The notes: generated from the sequence alone by a model not told the origin. A stretch of DNA of 37,184 nt from an uncultured Eubacteriales bacterium (GCA_902787835.1 CADAHU010000013.1:1-37184); one strand, 5' to 3'; positions 25,645 through 34,653 are shown, counted from the stretch's first letter. Translations and numbers: made by a program.

Positions 25645-26391
25645 ATGGCAAACACACTGAAGCAGACGGCGGAGGAAATCGTACGCCAATCCATGCGGGA
25701 TCAGGGGATCACCCAGCGCTTTGATATGGCCGACGGCATTTCCGGCATTATGGAGGGCGTTACGGTGGACCGGAAGAATCTTCAGGACTGCCTGAGCCGG
25801 ATCCTGCAGGGGAACACCGTGAACCCCATCAACGCGCTGCTCAGGCTGTTCGGGTTCAGGCTGGTGAGCAATAACGGCGCGCAAAAGGAACTGGACAGCC
25901 TGCTCTCCCTTTCCTCCATCGAGGCCGAGGACAGCGGCAGGCTCCTCTCCTTCGTCAAGCTGGATGAAAAGACCATGCGCGGCGCGGCGGATAAGATCGC
26001 CCAGTCCCTGGGCGCGCTGCAGCGGCAGTGGTCCGAGGAACGGCAGGCACAGCTGGAGCGCGTCAACGCCATGCAGGCCGATATCGACAGCATGCGGCAA
26101 AGCCAGGAACAAACCCTGGCCCAGGCCGAACGGCAGCGCGTGCTGATCGCCGAGCAGGTGCAGTACATGCTCAGCCTGCAGGGAAAGGACGGCAGCATGA
26201 CCGGGCCGCTGGCCGAGCTGATGGAGGATCTGGACCTGACGGTGTGCTGGGACGCCGGGGACGGCGCGCTGGCGGAGGCGGCCATGTACTCCACCCTGAA
26301 GTGCGACGCCCCGGAGAACCGAAAAATGAAGCCCTGCATCCTGGCGGGCGGCAGGGTCCTGGTCAAGGGATTGAAATTCACCGCTCTCTGA
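25645..26391 (+). CDS. Coiled-coil protein, possible co-factor of the Hsp70-like ATPase
   Basis: The 248-residue protein has a helical N-terminal part, then a heptad-patterned coiled coil at about 125-175 (LQRQWSEERQAQLERVNAMQ and onward), and ends in a small beta-rich domain (KPCILAGGRVLVKGLKFT). This architecture, a long helix then a small beta domain directly before an Hsp70-like gene, recalls the GrpE nucleotide exchange factor. I cannot align it to GrpE, so this is only an analogy. There is no membrane segment. AAGGAG lies about 9 bases before the ATG. The Hsp70-like gene begins 50 bases downstream. Confidence 0.75.
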   Translation: MANTLKQTAEEIVRQSMRDQGITQRFDMADGISGIMEGVTVDRKNLQDCLSRILQGNTVNPINALLRLFGFRLVSNNGAQKELDSLLSLSSIEAEDSGRLLSFVKLDEKTMRGAADKIAQSLGALQRQWSEERQAQLERVNAMQADIDSMRQSQEQTLAQAERQRVLIAEQVQYMLSLQGKDGSMTGPLAELMEDLDLTVCWDAGDGALAEAAMYSTLKCDAPENRKMKPCILAGGRVLVKGLKFTAL

Positions 26392-26441
26392 TACCCCGGA
26401 TTCACCTCTTTATATACCACGGATAAATGGAGGATACTGCG

Positions 26442-28655
26442 ATGGCAAAGAAGCTTTTTATCGGATATGACCTGGGCGATGGCGAGACCATCACCGATCT
26501 GGCGATCCTGGACGACCAGCAGATCAAGGCCGGCAGCCGGGTGGATATCATCAGCATGACCATGCCGGACAACAACGCCGCCGGTCAGGCGATCCCCACG
26601 GTTTACGGCGTCGATAAGGAAACCGGCCGGATCGTATTTGCCTCCAGCATCCTGAGCGATCCGGAGGAAGTGGAAAACATCCGCGCCAATTTTAAGCGCT
26701 GCCCCTCGGATCTGATGCGCATCACCGACGAGGAGCGCAAAATGTCGCTCATGAAGCTGCTGGAGACGGGCTGGCCCACCGAGGAGGAGTGCCCGGAGAT
26801 GTACACGGAGCGCTTTATGGCCTTCGCGAGCGCTGTGCGGCAGTTTACCGATGCGATCTTCACCGATGAAAACTTCCGCCAGGTGATCCAAAGCAACGCT
26901 GTGGGCTGCTCCCAGATCGTTTTCTCCGTGGGACATCCCACCCGCTGGGACGCGTTTGACGCCGCGGTTTATAAGGCGATCCTGGATGGAACCGTGATCG
27001 GCCGGGGCGATTTTGGCGGCGTTCCCTCCGCCCTGGTAATGGCGGCGGAATCCCGCGCGGCCTTCCTCTATGTAAAGAACAACACCGGCATGGTGGATAT
27101 CATCCCCAAGGGCGAGAGCGCGCTGCTCATCGATATGGGCTCCTCCACCATCGACCTGACCGCCATGACGGCGGACTCCCGCAACCACCAGTACAACAGC
27201 GGCAGCAACTATCTGGGCGCCCGGGGCATCGATTTTCTGATCCTGGACTGGTATCTGGAGCACCTGCGCCGGGATGCGGACGATTGGCAGGATTACCTGC
27301 GCCTGATCGAGCAGAACCCCGCCATGCAGCAGGCCGCCATCCTCAGCTGCCGCAAGGCCAAGGAGGACGTTTACAGCCAGAGCTCCGGCAAGACCAAGAT
27401 CATCTTTGCCGATTTCGCGCCGGTGCGGGTCACCCGGGATGATATCACCGCCCTGGCTGAGACCAAGCCGCTCTGCGCCGCCCTGTCCAAATACATGGAT
27501 CTGCCCGAGGCGGAAAAGCGCCAGATGGGCGAGCAGAGCTGGACCGCGCTGTTTGAGCAGTTCCTGATCCAGTGCCGCGCGGAGATGTTCGGCAAGGAGA
27601 TCTACGTGACCCGGGTCATCCTGACCGGCAGCGCCTCCAAAATGCCCTTCGCCCGGGAGATCGTGGGGCGGGTGTTCGGCTCCATCGAAGTACTCAACGA
27701 CGCCGATCCCTCCCGCTCCATCTCCAAGGGTCTTTCCCTGGTGGGCCCCTCCAACGATAAATCCCTGGATTTCCAGCGGGAGCTGAACGAGCTGGTGCGC
27801 ACCGATGTGCCGGAGATCATCCACAGCGATATCCCGGAGCTCGCCTCCAGCCTGTCCCCCGTCATCGAGCGCGTGATCATGGGCATCGTGGCGGAGCGCA
27901 TCCATCAGTGGCGGAAAGGGACGATCGTCACCCTGCGGGAGATGTCCGACGCCATCCAGGCGGACTGCAGCGAGGAAGCGCTGGATAAAACGCTGACGGA
28001 CAGCCCGGAATACAACGCAGCCATCCAGTCCTGGCTGGTGGGCGTGGTGGGACGGGATATCGCCCTGCGCCTCAAGGCGGTCTGCGATAAATACGGCATG
28101 GCGGGCATCGAGCTGGACGACCTGAACCTGCTGAAGGTGAACGGCGTCAAGCTGGGCGGCAAGCTGATCGTGACCCCGGGCAAGGAGATCATCGAGGCAA
28201 TCTCCACCGCGCTGTCCCTGATCGCCGGCGTGATCACAGCCGTCATCCTGCCCACGGTGCTGGGCATCGTCATCGGCATCATCGGCGTGATTTCCTTTGA
28301 CATCGCGCTGGCGCTGCTGAGCCTGCTGATGCTGATCCCCGGCTGGGGCTGGACGCTGCTGATCGCTATCGCCGGTATCGCCGTGTTCAAGGCCCTGCGC
28401 AGCGGCATGGACGGCGCCAAGGAGCAGGTGCTGGAAAAGATGCAGGGCTGGAATCTGCCCCAGATGGCCCGCAACCTGATGAGCGACGACAGGATCAAAA
28501 AGGAGCTGGATAAATCCGACCTGCAGAGCAAGATCCGCGCTTCCATCCTGAAGGGCGACTGCACGGAGCAGATCGTCTCCTCCATCTCCGATAAGCTGAG
28601 CCTGCTGATCCTGAAGCGGGCTGAGGATATCAAGTACGTGCTGGAAAGCAAGTAA
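26442..28655 (+). CDS. Membrane-anchored Hsp70/actin-fold ATPase
   Basis: This 737-residue protein has the ATPase signature of the Hsp70/actin superfamily: phosphate 1 FIGYDLGDGETITDLAI (residues 6-22), IVFSVGHP as the inter-lobe strand, phosphate 2 LLIDMGSSTIDLT (about 228-240), and the adenosine motif VILTGSASKMP (about 392-402). The C-terminal half is not a recognisable DnaK substrate-binding domain. It is helical, with a long hydrophobic block (about 593-652) that makes two membrane helices separated by a short turn, and a cytoplasmic tail. The start is at 26442, since GGAGG (26429-26433) overlaps an earlier ATG. It may be an ATP-driven switch or chaperone at the membrane. Confidence 0.85.
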   Translation: MAKKLFIGYDLGDGETITDLAILDDQQIKAGSRVDIISMTMPDNNAAGQAIPTVYGVDKETGRIVFASSILSDPEEVENIRANFKRCPSDLMRITDEERKMSLMKLLETGWPTEEECPEMYTERFMAFASAVRQFTDAIFTDENFRQVIQSNAVGCSQIVFSVGHPTRWDAFDAAVYKAILDGTVIGRGDFGGVPSALVMAAESRAAFLYVKNNTGMVDIIPKGESALLIDMGSSTIDLTAMTADSRNHQYNSGSNYLGARGIDFLILDWYLEHLRRDADDWQDYLRLIEQNPAMQQAAILSCRKAKEDVYSQSSGKTKIIFADFAPVRVTRDDITALAETKPLCAALSKYMDLPEAEKRQMGEQSWTALFEQFLIQCRAEMFGKEIYVTRVILTGSASKMPFAREIVGRVFGSIEVLNDADPSRSISKGLSLVGPSNDKSLDFQRELNELVRTDVPEIIHSDIPELASSLSPVIERVIMGIVAERIHQWRKGTIVTLREMSDAIQADCSEEALDKTLTDSPEYNAAIQSWLVGVVGRDIALRLKAVCDKYGMAGIELDDLNLLKVNGVKLGGKLIVTPGKEIIEAISTALSLIAGVITAVILPTVLGIVIGIIGVISFDIALALLSLLMLIPGWGWTLLIAIAGIAVFKALRSGMDGAKEQVLEKMQGWNLPQMARNLMSDDRIKKELDKSDLQSKIRASILKGDCTEQIVSSISDKLSLLILKRAEDIKYVLESK

Positions 28656-28675
28656 AAAAACAGAATGCAAAAGCG

Positions 28676-28705
28676 CAGCGAGGGCACGGTTTTCTGCCCT
28701 CGCTG
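28676..28705 (+). other. 11-bp hairpin between the Hsp70-like and next gene
   Basis: Perfect arms CAGCGAGGGCA (28676-28686) and TGCCCTCGCTG (28695-28705) enclose an 8-nt loop. No T-tract follows, so it is more likely an mRNA-processing or stability element than a terminator. It lies 20 bases after the Hsp70-like stop and before the GAGG ribosome site of the next gene. Confidence 0.6.
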
Positions 28706-28727
28706 GTCGCATGAAAAGAGGAAACGC

Positions 28728-29720
28728 ATGCAGGCCGATCTGTATTACAACCCCGCCGGCCCCTGGACGCAGGTGATGATCGACGGCAGCCCGGTGAACC
28801 CCAACGATGTGTACGGCTTCCTGTACCCCGTGCGCCGCTACCTGCTGCAGGCGTGGCTGCTCCCGTCCGGCTCCTGGCCGGGGCTGCGGACCCAGCTGGA
28901 GGAGCTGGCGCGGGGAGAAGCGCTGGAGACCGTCTTTCACGGCCGCGATTTGGATTATCAGGATATCGCGGAATGTCTGGAGGGCATGGAAGGCATTACG
29001 CTTGCCTTTGAGCCCTGGCGCATTGAAAGCGATCCGGTGAAGGCCCTGGGCCTGATCCGCGGCCTGCTGGACGAGCAGGTGGTGGTGGAGCGCAGCGGCG
29101 ACCAGGAAAAATCACGCCCCTGGAGCGAGCTGTTTCCCCGGCAGGCCGGGGAGCTGAGCGCGCTGCTGAATCAGGAGGAAACCGATTGGCTGCAGATCGT
29201 CGACAGCGAGCGGGCCCTCCGCCAGGCCCAGCGGCTGCACGGCTGCTGTCTGGTCACCGGCGGCTACCTGACCTCCTATGAGCGGCTTCAGGATCTGCGG
29301 GCGCTGACCCGCTCCATGCGCCGGGCGGAGGATATGATCGTCTGCCAGCTGGACAGCCCGGACGCCGCCCGGGATTACAGCGATTACGCCCGCAACACCC
29401 TGGGGCTCAGGATGCGGTTCGTATCATCCCAGGACGGATCCTGGAAGGAGGCGCTGCTGGAAAAATACGGCCGGTCGTTTCGGGAGCAGCAGAGCCAGGC
29501 CGTATGCGATCAGTGCATGCGGATCCTGGAGGCGTGCATGGAGCAGAAGGCGGAGCTGAACGCCCGGCTCAGGGAGCTCCGCCGCCACGAGGAGGACAGC
29601 GAGGACATCCGGCGGCTGGAGGGAGCGCAGGCCGGGCTGCGGGTGCTTACCCACAGGCTGGCGGACATCCGGGAGCTGCTTGAGAGCGCGAACACGGACA
29701 TTCAGGAGGTACGGCCATGA
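28728..29720 (+). CDS. Unknown protein coupled to the HerA-like ATPase
   Basis: The 330-residue soluble protein starts at 28728, where GAGGAAACGC precedes the ATG; an upstream ATG at 28665 would place the hairpin inside the coding region. The N-terminus is distinctive (YYNPAGPWTQVMIDG, then YGFLYPVRRYLLQAWL). The centre alternates strands and helices, and the last 90 residues form a charged coiled coil (ILEACMEQKAELNARLRELR and onward). I recognise no family. Its stop overlaps the start of the large ATPase by four bases (ATGA), so the two are made in step and probably interact. Confidence 0.78.
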   Translation: MQADLYYNPAGPWTQVMIDGSPVNPNDVYGFLYPVRRYLLQAWLLPSGSWPGLRTQLEELARGEALETVFHGRDLDYQDIAECLEGMEGITLAFEPWRIESDPVKALGLIRGLLDEQVVVERSGDQEKSRPWSELFPRQAGELSALLNQEETDWLQIVDSERALRQAQRLHGCCLVTGGYLTSYERLQDLRALTRSMRRAEDMIVCQLDSPDAARDYSDYARNTLGLRMRFVSSQDGSWKEALLEKYGRSFREQQSQAVCDQCMRILEACMEQKAELNARLRELRRHEEDSEDIRRLEGAQAGLRVLTHRLADIRELLESANTDIQEVRP

Positions 29721-32700
29721 ACAATCTGCCCAGAAAAGCGGGAACCATTCCCTTGTCCGAAGGCCCGGAAACCCAGGTGCAGACCGCGGAGCTGGTCTCC
29801 TGGGCGGAGCGGATCATCCAGCAATCCCAGTACGCCATGCTGGACGTGCTGCGGCCCAAAGCCATCAGCCCGCTGGCGGAGAGCATCCGCGCGGGGGACG
29901 TCGCCTGTCTGTTCAAAATATCGGAATTGGTCTTTAGCACCGCCGAGGGCAGCCAGGAGCGGCTCAGCACCATCCTGAACTCCCTGCACGCCTGCGGCGC
30001 TTCCTGCCTGATGCTGCTGGAATGCCAGAACGGTCGGAGCGAGCTGTACCTGGGGGCCGTCAACAAAAAGCGCTACGATAACGTTTTCTTTCTCAATACC
30101 ATCCGGGAGACGCTGCGCATCGGCATCGAGGGCAACCTGCCCGGCACGGAGCTGGAGGAGCTCCGCAGCCGCCAGGATATCCAGGAAAAGCTGGAGGAAT
30201 GCATCGGCAGCGGCTTTGACAGCCAGTGCATCACCGCCATTTCCTGCGTCGCCAGCGATCAAAAGCAGGCCGGCGCCCCGCTCCACGGCCTGGAGCGGCT
30301 GCTGGAGGCCATCGGCAACCGCAATTTTACCCTGATGGTGCTGGCGGACCCGGTGGATCCGGAATCCATGAAGAAGGTGCGCCAGGGCTACGAGGCGCTG
30401 GGCAGCCAGCTCGCCCAGATGGAGCATACCTCGGTATCCACCCAGAGCGGCACCAGCATCACCCGGTCCGAAAGCGAATCCAGAAGCGTCAGCGACAGCT
30501 GGAGCCGCAATATATCCATGACCCAAAGCTATACGGAAGGCACCGGCTGGAGCTCCAGCGTGGAGGATGCCCAGGCCAAGCTCCGGAAGCTGGCCGGCGC
30601 CACCGCCGGCATCGTTACCGGGAATTTTGCCGTGTCCTACCTGTTTGGCAATAACCAGAACAGCCAAAGCGGCCACAGGGACCAGAGCCAGAGCAAATCC
30701 GAGGGCGAAACCCAGGGGACGCAAAGCACCATCCAGACCGGCACCGGCCAATCGGTGGCCGATTCCCAGAGCACCACGCTGGGCTACACCACCACCGATT
30801 ACCATATCAAAAACCTGCGGGAGCGGGTGGACTGGTATCTGCAATGGCTGAACCGGCGGGAAAACCTGGGCATGTTCAACAGCTGCGCTTACGTGATCTC
30901 CAGCAGCGCCAGCATCAACCTGATGGTGGCCAGCCAGTTCCAGGCGCTGATGCAGGGCGAGGGCGATATGAACCAGCCCATCACCATCAACACCTGGTCC
31001 CAGGATTCCGGGGTGGAAACCATCCGGCAGTCGCTCCTGCACCTGAGCCACCCGGTATTCAGCTATAAAAACATGGACGAGAACTTTACCCCCGCCGTGC
31101 TGCAGAGCAGCAAGGAGCTCTCCCGCCAGATGGCGCTGCCGCAAAAATCCGTGGTGGGCATCACGGTGACGGAGTACGCGCCCTTCGGGCGGGAGGTGGT
31201 GCGCAAGGTGCCCCTGCGCAACGGCAAAATCCTGCGCATCGGCTGCGTATCGCACATGGGCAAGGCCTCCCGGGAGCAGCCGGTGGTGCTGGATATCCAG
31301 AGCCTGGCCGCCCACACCTTCGTGGCCGGCACCAACGGCTCGGGCAAATCCAACACCATCTTCCGCATGCTGGAGGGGCTTCAGGAGGCGGGCATCCCCT
31401 TCCTGGTGATCGAGCCGGCCAAGGGCGAATACAAAAACATCTTCGGCCACGATGCGGACGTGCACGTATACGGCACCAACCTGCAGCAGAGCGACCTGCT
31501 GCAGATCAACCCCTTCTGGTTCAACGAGGATGTGAACGTGCTGGAGCACATCGACCGGCTGCTGTCCGTATTCAACGCCAGCTGGTCCATGTACGCCGCC
31601 ATGCCCGCCGTGCTGAAGGCCGCCATCGAGAGCGCGTACAGGGCCTGCGGCTGGGATCTGAAACGGTCGGTCTGCCGCGGCAGCGTGCGCATCTTCCCCA
31701 CAGTGCAGGACGTGCTGGAGCAGTTCAACGGCAAAATGGATTCCACCGCCTTCTCCCAGGAAGTAAAGGGCAACTATGTGGGCGCGCTTTCCACCCGCAT
31801 GGAATCGCTGTGCAACGGCATTTATGGGGAGATCTTCGGCGGCTGCAACTGCCCGGATGAGGCGCTGTTTGATCAAAACGTGATCATCGATCTGAGCCGC
31901 GTGGGCTCCGCGGAGACCAAATCCATGCTGATGGGCATCCTGCTGATCCGCCTGCAGGAGTACAGAACCCGGCACGAGGCCATGAACCTGCCGCTCCGGC
32001 ACATCACCGTGCTGGAGGAGGCGCACCACCTGCTCAAGCGCACCTCCTCGGCCCAGAGCGACGAGGGCTCCAACCTGCTGGGAAAATCGGTGGAGATGAT
32101 CTCCACCGCCATCGCGGAGATGCGCTCCTACGGCGAGGGCTTCATCATCGTGGATCAGTCCCCCGGGCTGCTGGATCTGTCGGTGATGCGCAATACCAAT
32201 ACCAAGATCATCCTGCGCCTGCCCGAGGCCGGCGACCGGGAGCTGGTGGGCAACACCATGGGCCTGAACCCGGAGCAGATGTACGAGATCTCCCGGTTCA
32301 AGACCGGCCTGTGCGTCGCCTACCAGCAGAACTGGCTGGAGGCCGTGCTGTGCCAGGTGGACCGGGCCGGGCACGAGGGCCGCATCTTCCGCAAGGCGTC
32401 CGCGGACAGCCCCGATCTGATCTGGCGGCGCAGGATCGTTCAGGCGCTGCTTGGGCCCTTTGTGCCGGAGGCGGCAGGCGCGGCCTTCGGCGAGGAGGAC
32501 CGCCAGGCCATCGCCCAGTGCGGCCTGCCGGGCATGGTCAAGCGCAGGCTGCTGGCCCATTTGTCCCAGCCGGGGCGGGAGCCGGACTGGGCCGCCGTGC
32601 GGCAGCTCGTATTCGATACGGCGGGCCGCGATCTGCTGCCGCCGGAGCAGATGGATCTGCGCGGCGCGCAGGAGTGGTACCGGGAGCTGCTGCAGGATGA

Positions 32701-33283
32701 GGAGCTGCGGCACGCCTGGGGCGAAAACTATCTGCCGCTGGTGCTCAAATGCCAGGTGCAGGGCCTAGCCGCGCAGCAGGAGGAATGGGCCGCGGTGCTG
32801 CGGCTGCTGCCCGATCTGCAGGCGCAGGCCGACAGCCGGCTCAAGCGCCATCGCGGCCTGGCGTTCAGGCGCGTTTGCCCCCTGGGCCGGCTGGATGAAA
32901 GCCTGTCCGCCCAGGAGCTGGAGGCCGCCCGCCTGGCGCTTAACCAATCGGAGGCGCCGGATCAGGCCCTCTCCGAGCTGCTGCGCAGGCACATGGATGC
33001 GCATACCGTGCGGGAGCGCGGCGTCATTCAGCCCTACGCCAACGTGATCTGGAACCTGCTGGACGGCCAGGCGCTGTGGGATCAGCTGGCAAGCCGGCTG
33101 CAGGGCAAGGATCTGGAGGCATGGGATCAGGCGGCCCGGGCCGCCCTGCGGCAGGTCATCAGCGCCGATTGGGATACGGAAACCTCCATCCTCTCCCTCT
33201 ACCTGCAAAGGAAGGGCGCGCTGCCGGAGGTAAGGGCCTTCTATCCGCTCTGGATGGGGCATGCCCGCGGCAGGAAGGAATAA
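29717..33283 (+). CDS. HerA/DUF87-like ATPase, 1188 residues, with Ser/Thr-rich insert
   Basis: The ATPase core is in the middle: Walker A GTNGSGKS (538-545), LVIEPAKGEYKNIF, Walker B ITVLEEAHHLL (about 762-772), and IIVDQSPGLLD (about 812), with NTKIILRLPE following. This order is that of HerA/FtsK/VirB4-type hexameric motors of the DUF87 group. Before it, about 238-358 is extremely rich in Ser, Thr, Gln and Glu (TSVSTQSGTSITRSESES and more), split by a Gly/Ala-rich hydrophobic stretch (about 285-310, LAGATAGIVTGNFAVSYLFG). The C-terminal ~280 residues are helical. It could pump DNA or polypeptide; a membrane-associated hexamer is inferred. Confidence 0.88.
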   Translation: MNNLPRKAGTIPLSEGPETQVQTAELVSWAERIIQQSQYAMLDVLRPKAISPLAESIRAGDVACLFKISELVFSTAEGSQERLSTILNSLHACGASCLMLLECQNGRSELYLGAVNKKRYDNVFFLNTIRETLRIGIEGNLPGTELEELRSRQDIQEKLEECIGSGFDSQCITAISCVASDQKQAGAPLHGLERLLEAIGNRNFTLMVLADPVDPESMKKVRQGYEALGSQLAQMEHTSVSTQSGTSITRSESESRSVSDSWSRNISMTQSYTEGTGWSSSVEDAQAKLRKLAGATAGIVTGNFAVSYLFGNNQNSQSGHRDQSQSKSEGETQGTQSTIQTGTGQSVADSQSTTLGYTTTDYHIKNLRERVDWYLQWLNRRENLGMFNSCAYVISSSASINLMVASQFQALMQGEGDMNQPITINTWSQDSGVETIRQSLLHLSHPVFSYKNMDENFTPAVLQSSKELSRQMALPQKSVVGITVTEYAPFGREVVRKVPLRNGKILRIGCVSHMGKASREQPVVLDIQSLAAHTFVAGTNGSGKSNTIFRMLEGLQEAGIPFLVIEPAKGEYKNIFGHDADVHVYGTNLQQSDLLQINPFWFNEDVNVLEHIDRLLSVFNASWSMYAAMPAVLKAAIESAYRACGWDLKRSVCRGSVRIFPTVQDVLEQFNGKMDSTAFSQEVKGNYVGALSTRMESLCNGIYGEIFGGCNCPDEALFDQNVIIDLSRVGSAETKSMLMGILLIRLQEYRTRHEAMNLPLRHITVLEEAHHLLKRTSSAQSDEGSNLLGKSVEMISTAIAEMRSYGEGFIIVDQSPGLLDLSVMRNTNTKIILRLPEAGDRELVGNTMGLNPEQMYEISRFKTGLCVAYQQNWLEAVLCQVDRAGHEGRIFRKASADSPDLIWRRRIVQALLGPFVPEAAGAAFGEEDRQAIAQCGLPGMVKRRLLAHLSQPGREPDWAAVRQLVFDTAGRDLLPPEQMDLRGAQEWYRELLQDEELRHAWGENYLPLVLKCQVQGLAAQQEEWAAVLRLLPDLQAQADSRLKRHRGLAFRRVCPLGRLDESLSAQELEAARLALNQSEAPDQALSELLRRHMDAHTVRERGVIQPYANVIWNLLDGQALWDQLASRLQGKDLEAWDQAARAALRQVISADWDTETSILSLYLQRKGALPEVRAFYPLWMGHARGRKE

Positions 33284-33298
33284 GGCCCCGGACGCGGT

Positions 33299-33328
33299 TT
33301 GCAAGCGCCCGGCAGGCCATGGTGTATC
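33299..33328 (+). promoter_or_regulatory. Weak promoter candidate before the C39-like gene
   Basis: TTGCAA (33299-33304) and TGTATC (33323-33328), with TG one base before the latter, are spaced 18 bases apart. The -10 is poor, so this is only a candidate for separate expression of the last three genes. Confidence 0.25.
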
Positions 33329-33374
33329 CTTATACCAGCATTCGGAAACACACGAAAGACTGGAGGCGAGCAGC

Positions 33375-34109
33375 ATGACCATGGGCTATGGCATGGAGGA
33401 AATGGAAAACAAGGAGCTGCTGGAAAATCTGGAGCAGCTGGACGCAAACGAGGCGGCTGCGCTGGAGCCCGCGCTGATGGAGGTTCCGGGCATGGGCGAG
33501 GTGCTGGTGGGCGGCGATCCCTTTGCGGTGGCCGATCAGCTGGACGACAACCAGGGCGATAATATTCTGAACGCCCAGGGGGATTGCGGCCTGGTATCGG
33601 TGGCCAACCTCCTGACCCTGGCCGGTCTGGATGTTTCCGAGGACGAGATCGTCGTAACGGCCGTGGGCAACGGGCTGTGCCGCTACTCCACGGAGCTGGA
33701 ACCGGATCAGAACGGCGGCACAAACGTGTATCTGCGCCAGGCGCTGCTGGCGGGCTACGGCATCAACTCCACCGTGTACGGCGATGACGCCGACGGCAAA
33801 AAGCTGAGCCTGGAGAGCATCGCCCAGTATGTGGAGGCAGGCCACGGGGTCAACCTGGCTGTCAACGCGGGCTATGCCTGGGACGAGCCCAGCGCCATCA
33901 TGGACGGCGGGAACAACCACAGCCTGATCGTCACCGGCACGGTCCGGGATCCCGAAAGCGGCGAGCTCAAGGGCCTGATCGTCTGCGACAGCGGCCTGGT
34001 CGGCACCGAGAGCGGCGCCCGGGTGATGAGCGTAAGCACCCTGAATAGCGCCTATACCAACGTGAGCGGAGCCACCGCCCTGATCACCGACGACCCGATC
34101 CGGGCCTGA
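33375..34109 (+). CDS. C39-like cysteine peptidase with leader-like N-terminus
   Basis: The 244-residue protein starts at 33375 with GGAGG 9 bases upstream. Residues 66-79 (NAQGDCGLVSVANL) contain the Q-x-x-D-C-G motif of C39-like papain-fold peptidases: oxyanion Gln68 and nucleophile Cys71. His182 (NNHSLIVTG) and Asp205 (IVCDSG) complete a plausible triad. Residues 1-47 are a separate acidic, helical segment (MENKELLENLEQLDANEAAA) ending in VLVGG (Gly46-Gly47), like the double-glycine leaders cut by C39 peptidases. It might be self-processed or exported. There is no classical signal peptide. It is cytoplasmic unless secreted by the neighbouring machine. Confidence 0.78.
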   Translation: MTMGYGMEEMENKELLENLEQLDANEAAALEPALMEVPGMGEVLVGGDPFAVADQLDDNQGDNILNAQGDCGLVSVANLLTLAGLDVSEDEIVVTAVGNGLCRYSTELEPDQNGGTNVYLRQALLAGYGINSTVYGDDADGKKLSLESIAQYVEAGHGVNLAVNAGYAWDEPSAIMDGGNNHSLIVTGTVRDPESGELKGLIVCDSGLVGTESGARVMSVSTLNSAYTNVSGATALITDDPIRA

Positions 34110-34131
34110 TGCGCAGGAAAGGAGAAATAAT

Positions 34132-34653
34132 ATGATGAAGACTGTCAGCTTTGATACGATCCTTGCCCAAACCAAAAAGCAGATTACCCTGGTGATGGGT
34201 GAAGGCGTTTCCCTTTCCTATCCCCTGCCCGATCTGCAGGCAGGGAGAAAGACCGATCGGTTTTTCCTCTATCAGAAGGGCCTCCGCTCGCCGGAGGGCC
34301 CCCGCCCCTTCGCCCTGCTGACCCTGGATCACGATACCGGCGCCGTGCTGGCCTATGCCGACGCCCGGCTGCAGGATTTTATGGGGCCGGAGCATCAGCC
34401 TTGGAATAAGCGCATCAGCTACGCTCTGGACAAATCGGTTACCGTTCAGGACGTGCAGGCAGAGCAGGCCACGCTCCGCAAGCTCTACCCGGATATCCGG
34501 CGCATCGCCTTCCAGGATACACTGACCGAGCAGGAAGCAGATCTGCTGCATACATTCGTTTCCCTGATGGAGCACGCGGGGCCCGAAGGCCTCCAGCCCT
34601 ATTACAAGACCATGGGCGAGAATTTTTACGGGTGGGTGAAGGAACATGTTTGA
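34132..34653 (+). CDS. Unknown small protein between the two leader-like proteins
   Basis: The 173-residue soluble protein has a mixed alpha-beta pattern: strands around ITLVMGEGVSLSYPL, RFFLYQKG and FALLTLDHDTGAVLAYAD, then helices (TEQEADLLHTFVSLMEHAG). There is no signal peptide, membrane segment or motif I recognise. AAGGAG lies 8-9 bases before the ATG at 34132; an ATG three bases later is equally possible. Its stop overlaps the next gene by eight bases. By position it could be a chaperone or immunity-type partner of the proteins encoded on either side, but the sequence alone does not show this. Confidence 0.7.
   Translation: MMKTVSFDTILAQTKKQITLVMGEGVSLSYPLPDLQAGRKTDRFFLYQKGLRSPEGPRPFALLTLDHDTGAVLAYADARLQDFMGPEHQPWNKRISYALDKSVTVQDVQAEQATLRKLYPDIRRIAFQDTLTEQEADLLHTFVSLMEHAGPEGLQPYYKTMGENFYGWVKEHV

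Noticed and set aside
26200..26391. Similarity of the coiled-coil protein's C-terminus to the GrpE beta domain
   Set aside because: Only the architecture and a GGRVLVKG-like stretch resemble GrpE. The order of conserved elements does not match, so I keep it as an analogy and do not call GrpE.
30428..30790. Ser/Thr-rich segment as a tandem repeat or CRISPR-like array
   Set aside because: The DNA has no regular period and the residues vary; it is a low-complexity protein segment. No CRISPR array was seen anywhere in the window.
21601..32713. Very long minus-strand open frames (933, 1052 and 1003 codons) opposite the kinase, Hsp70-like and HerA-like genes
   Set aside because: The plus-strand genes have recognisable domains, ribosome sites and coupled overlaps. 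The antisense translations have low-complexity, motif-free composition. They are shadows of GC-rich codon use.
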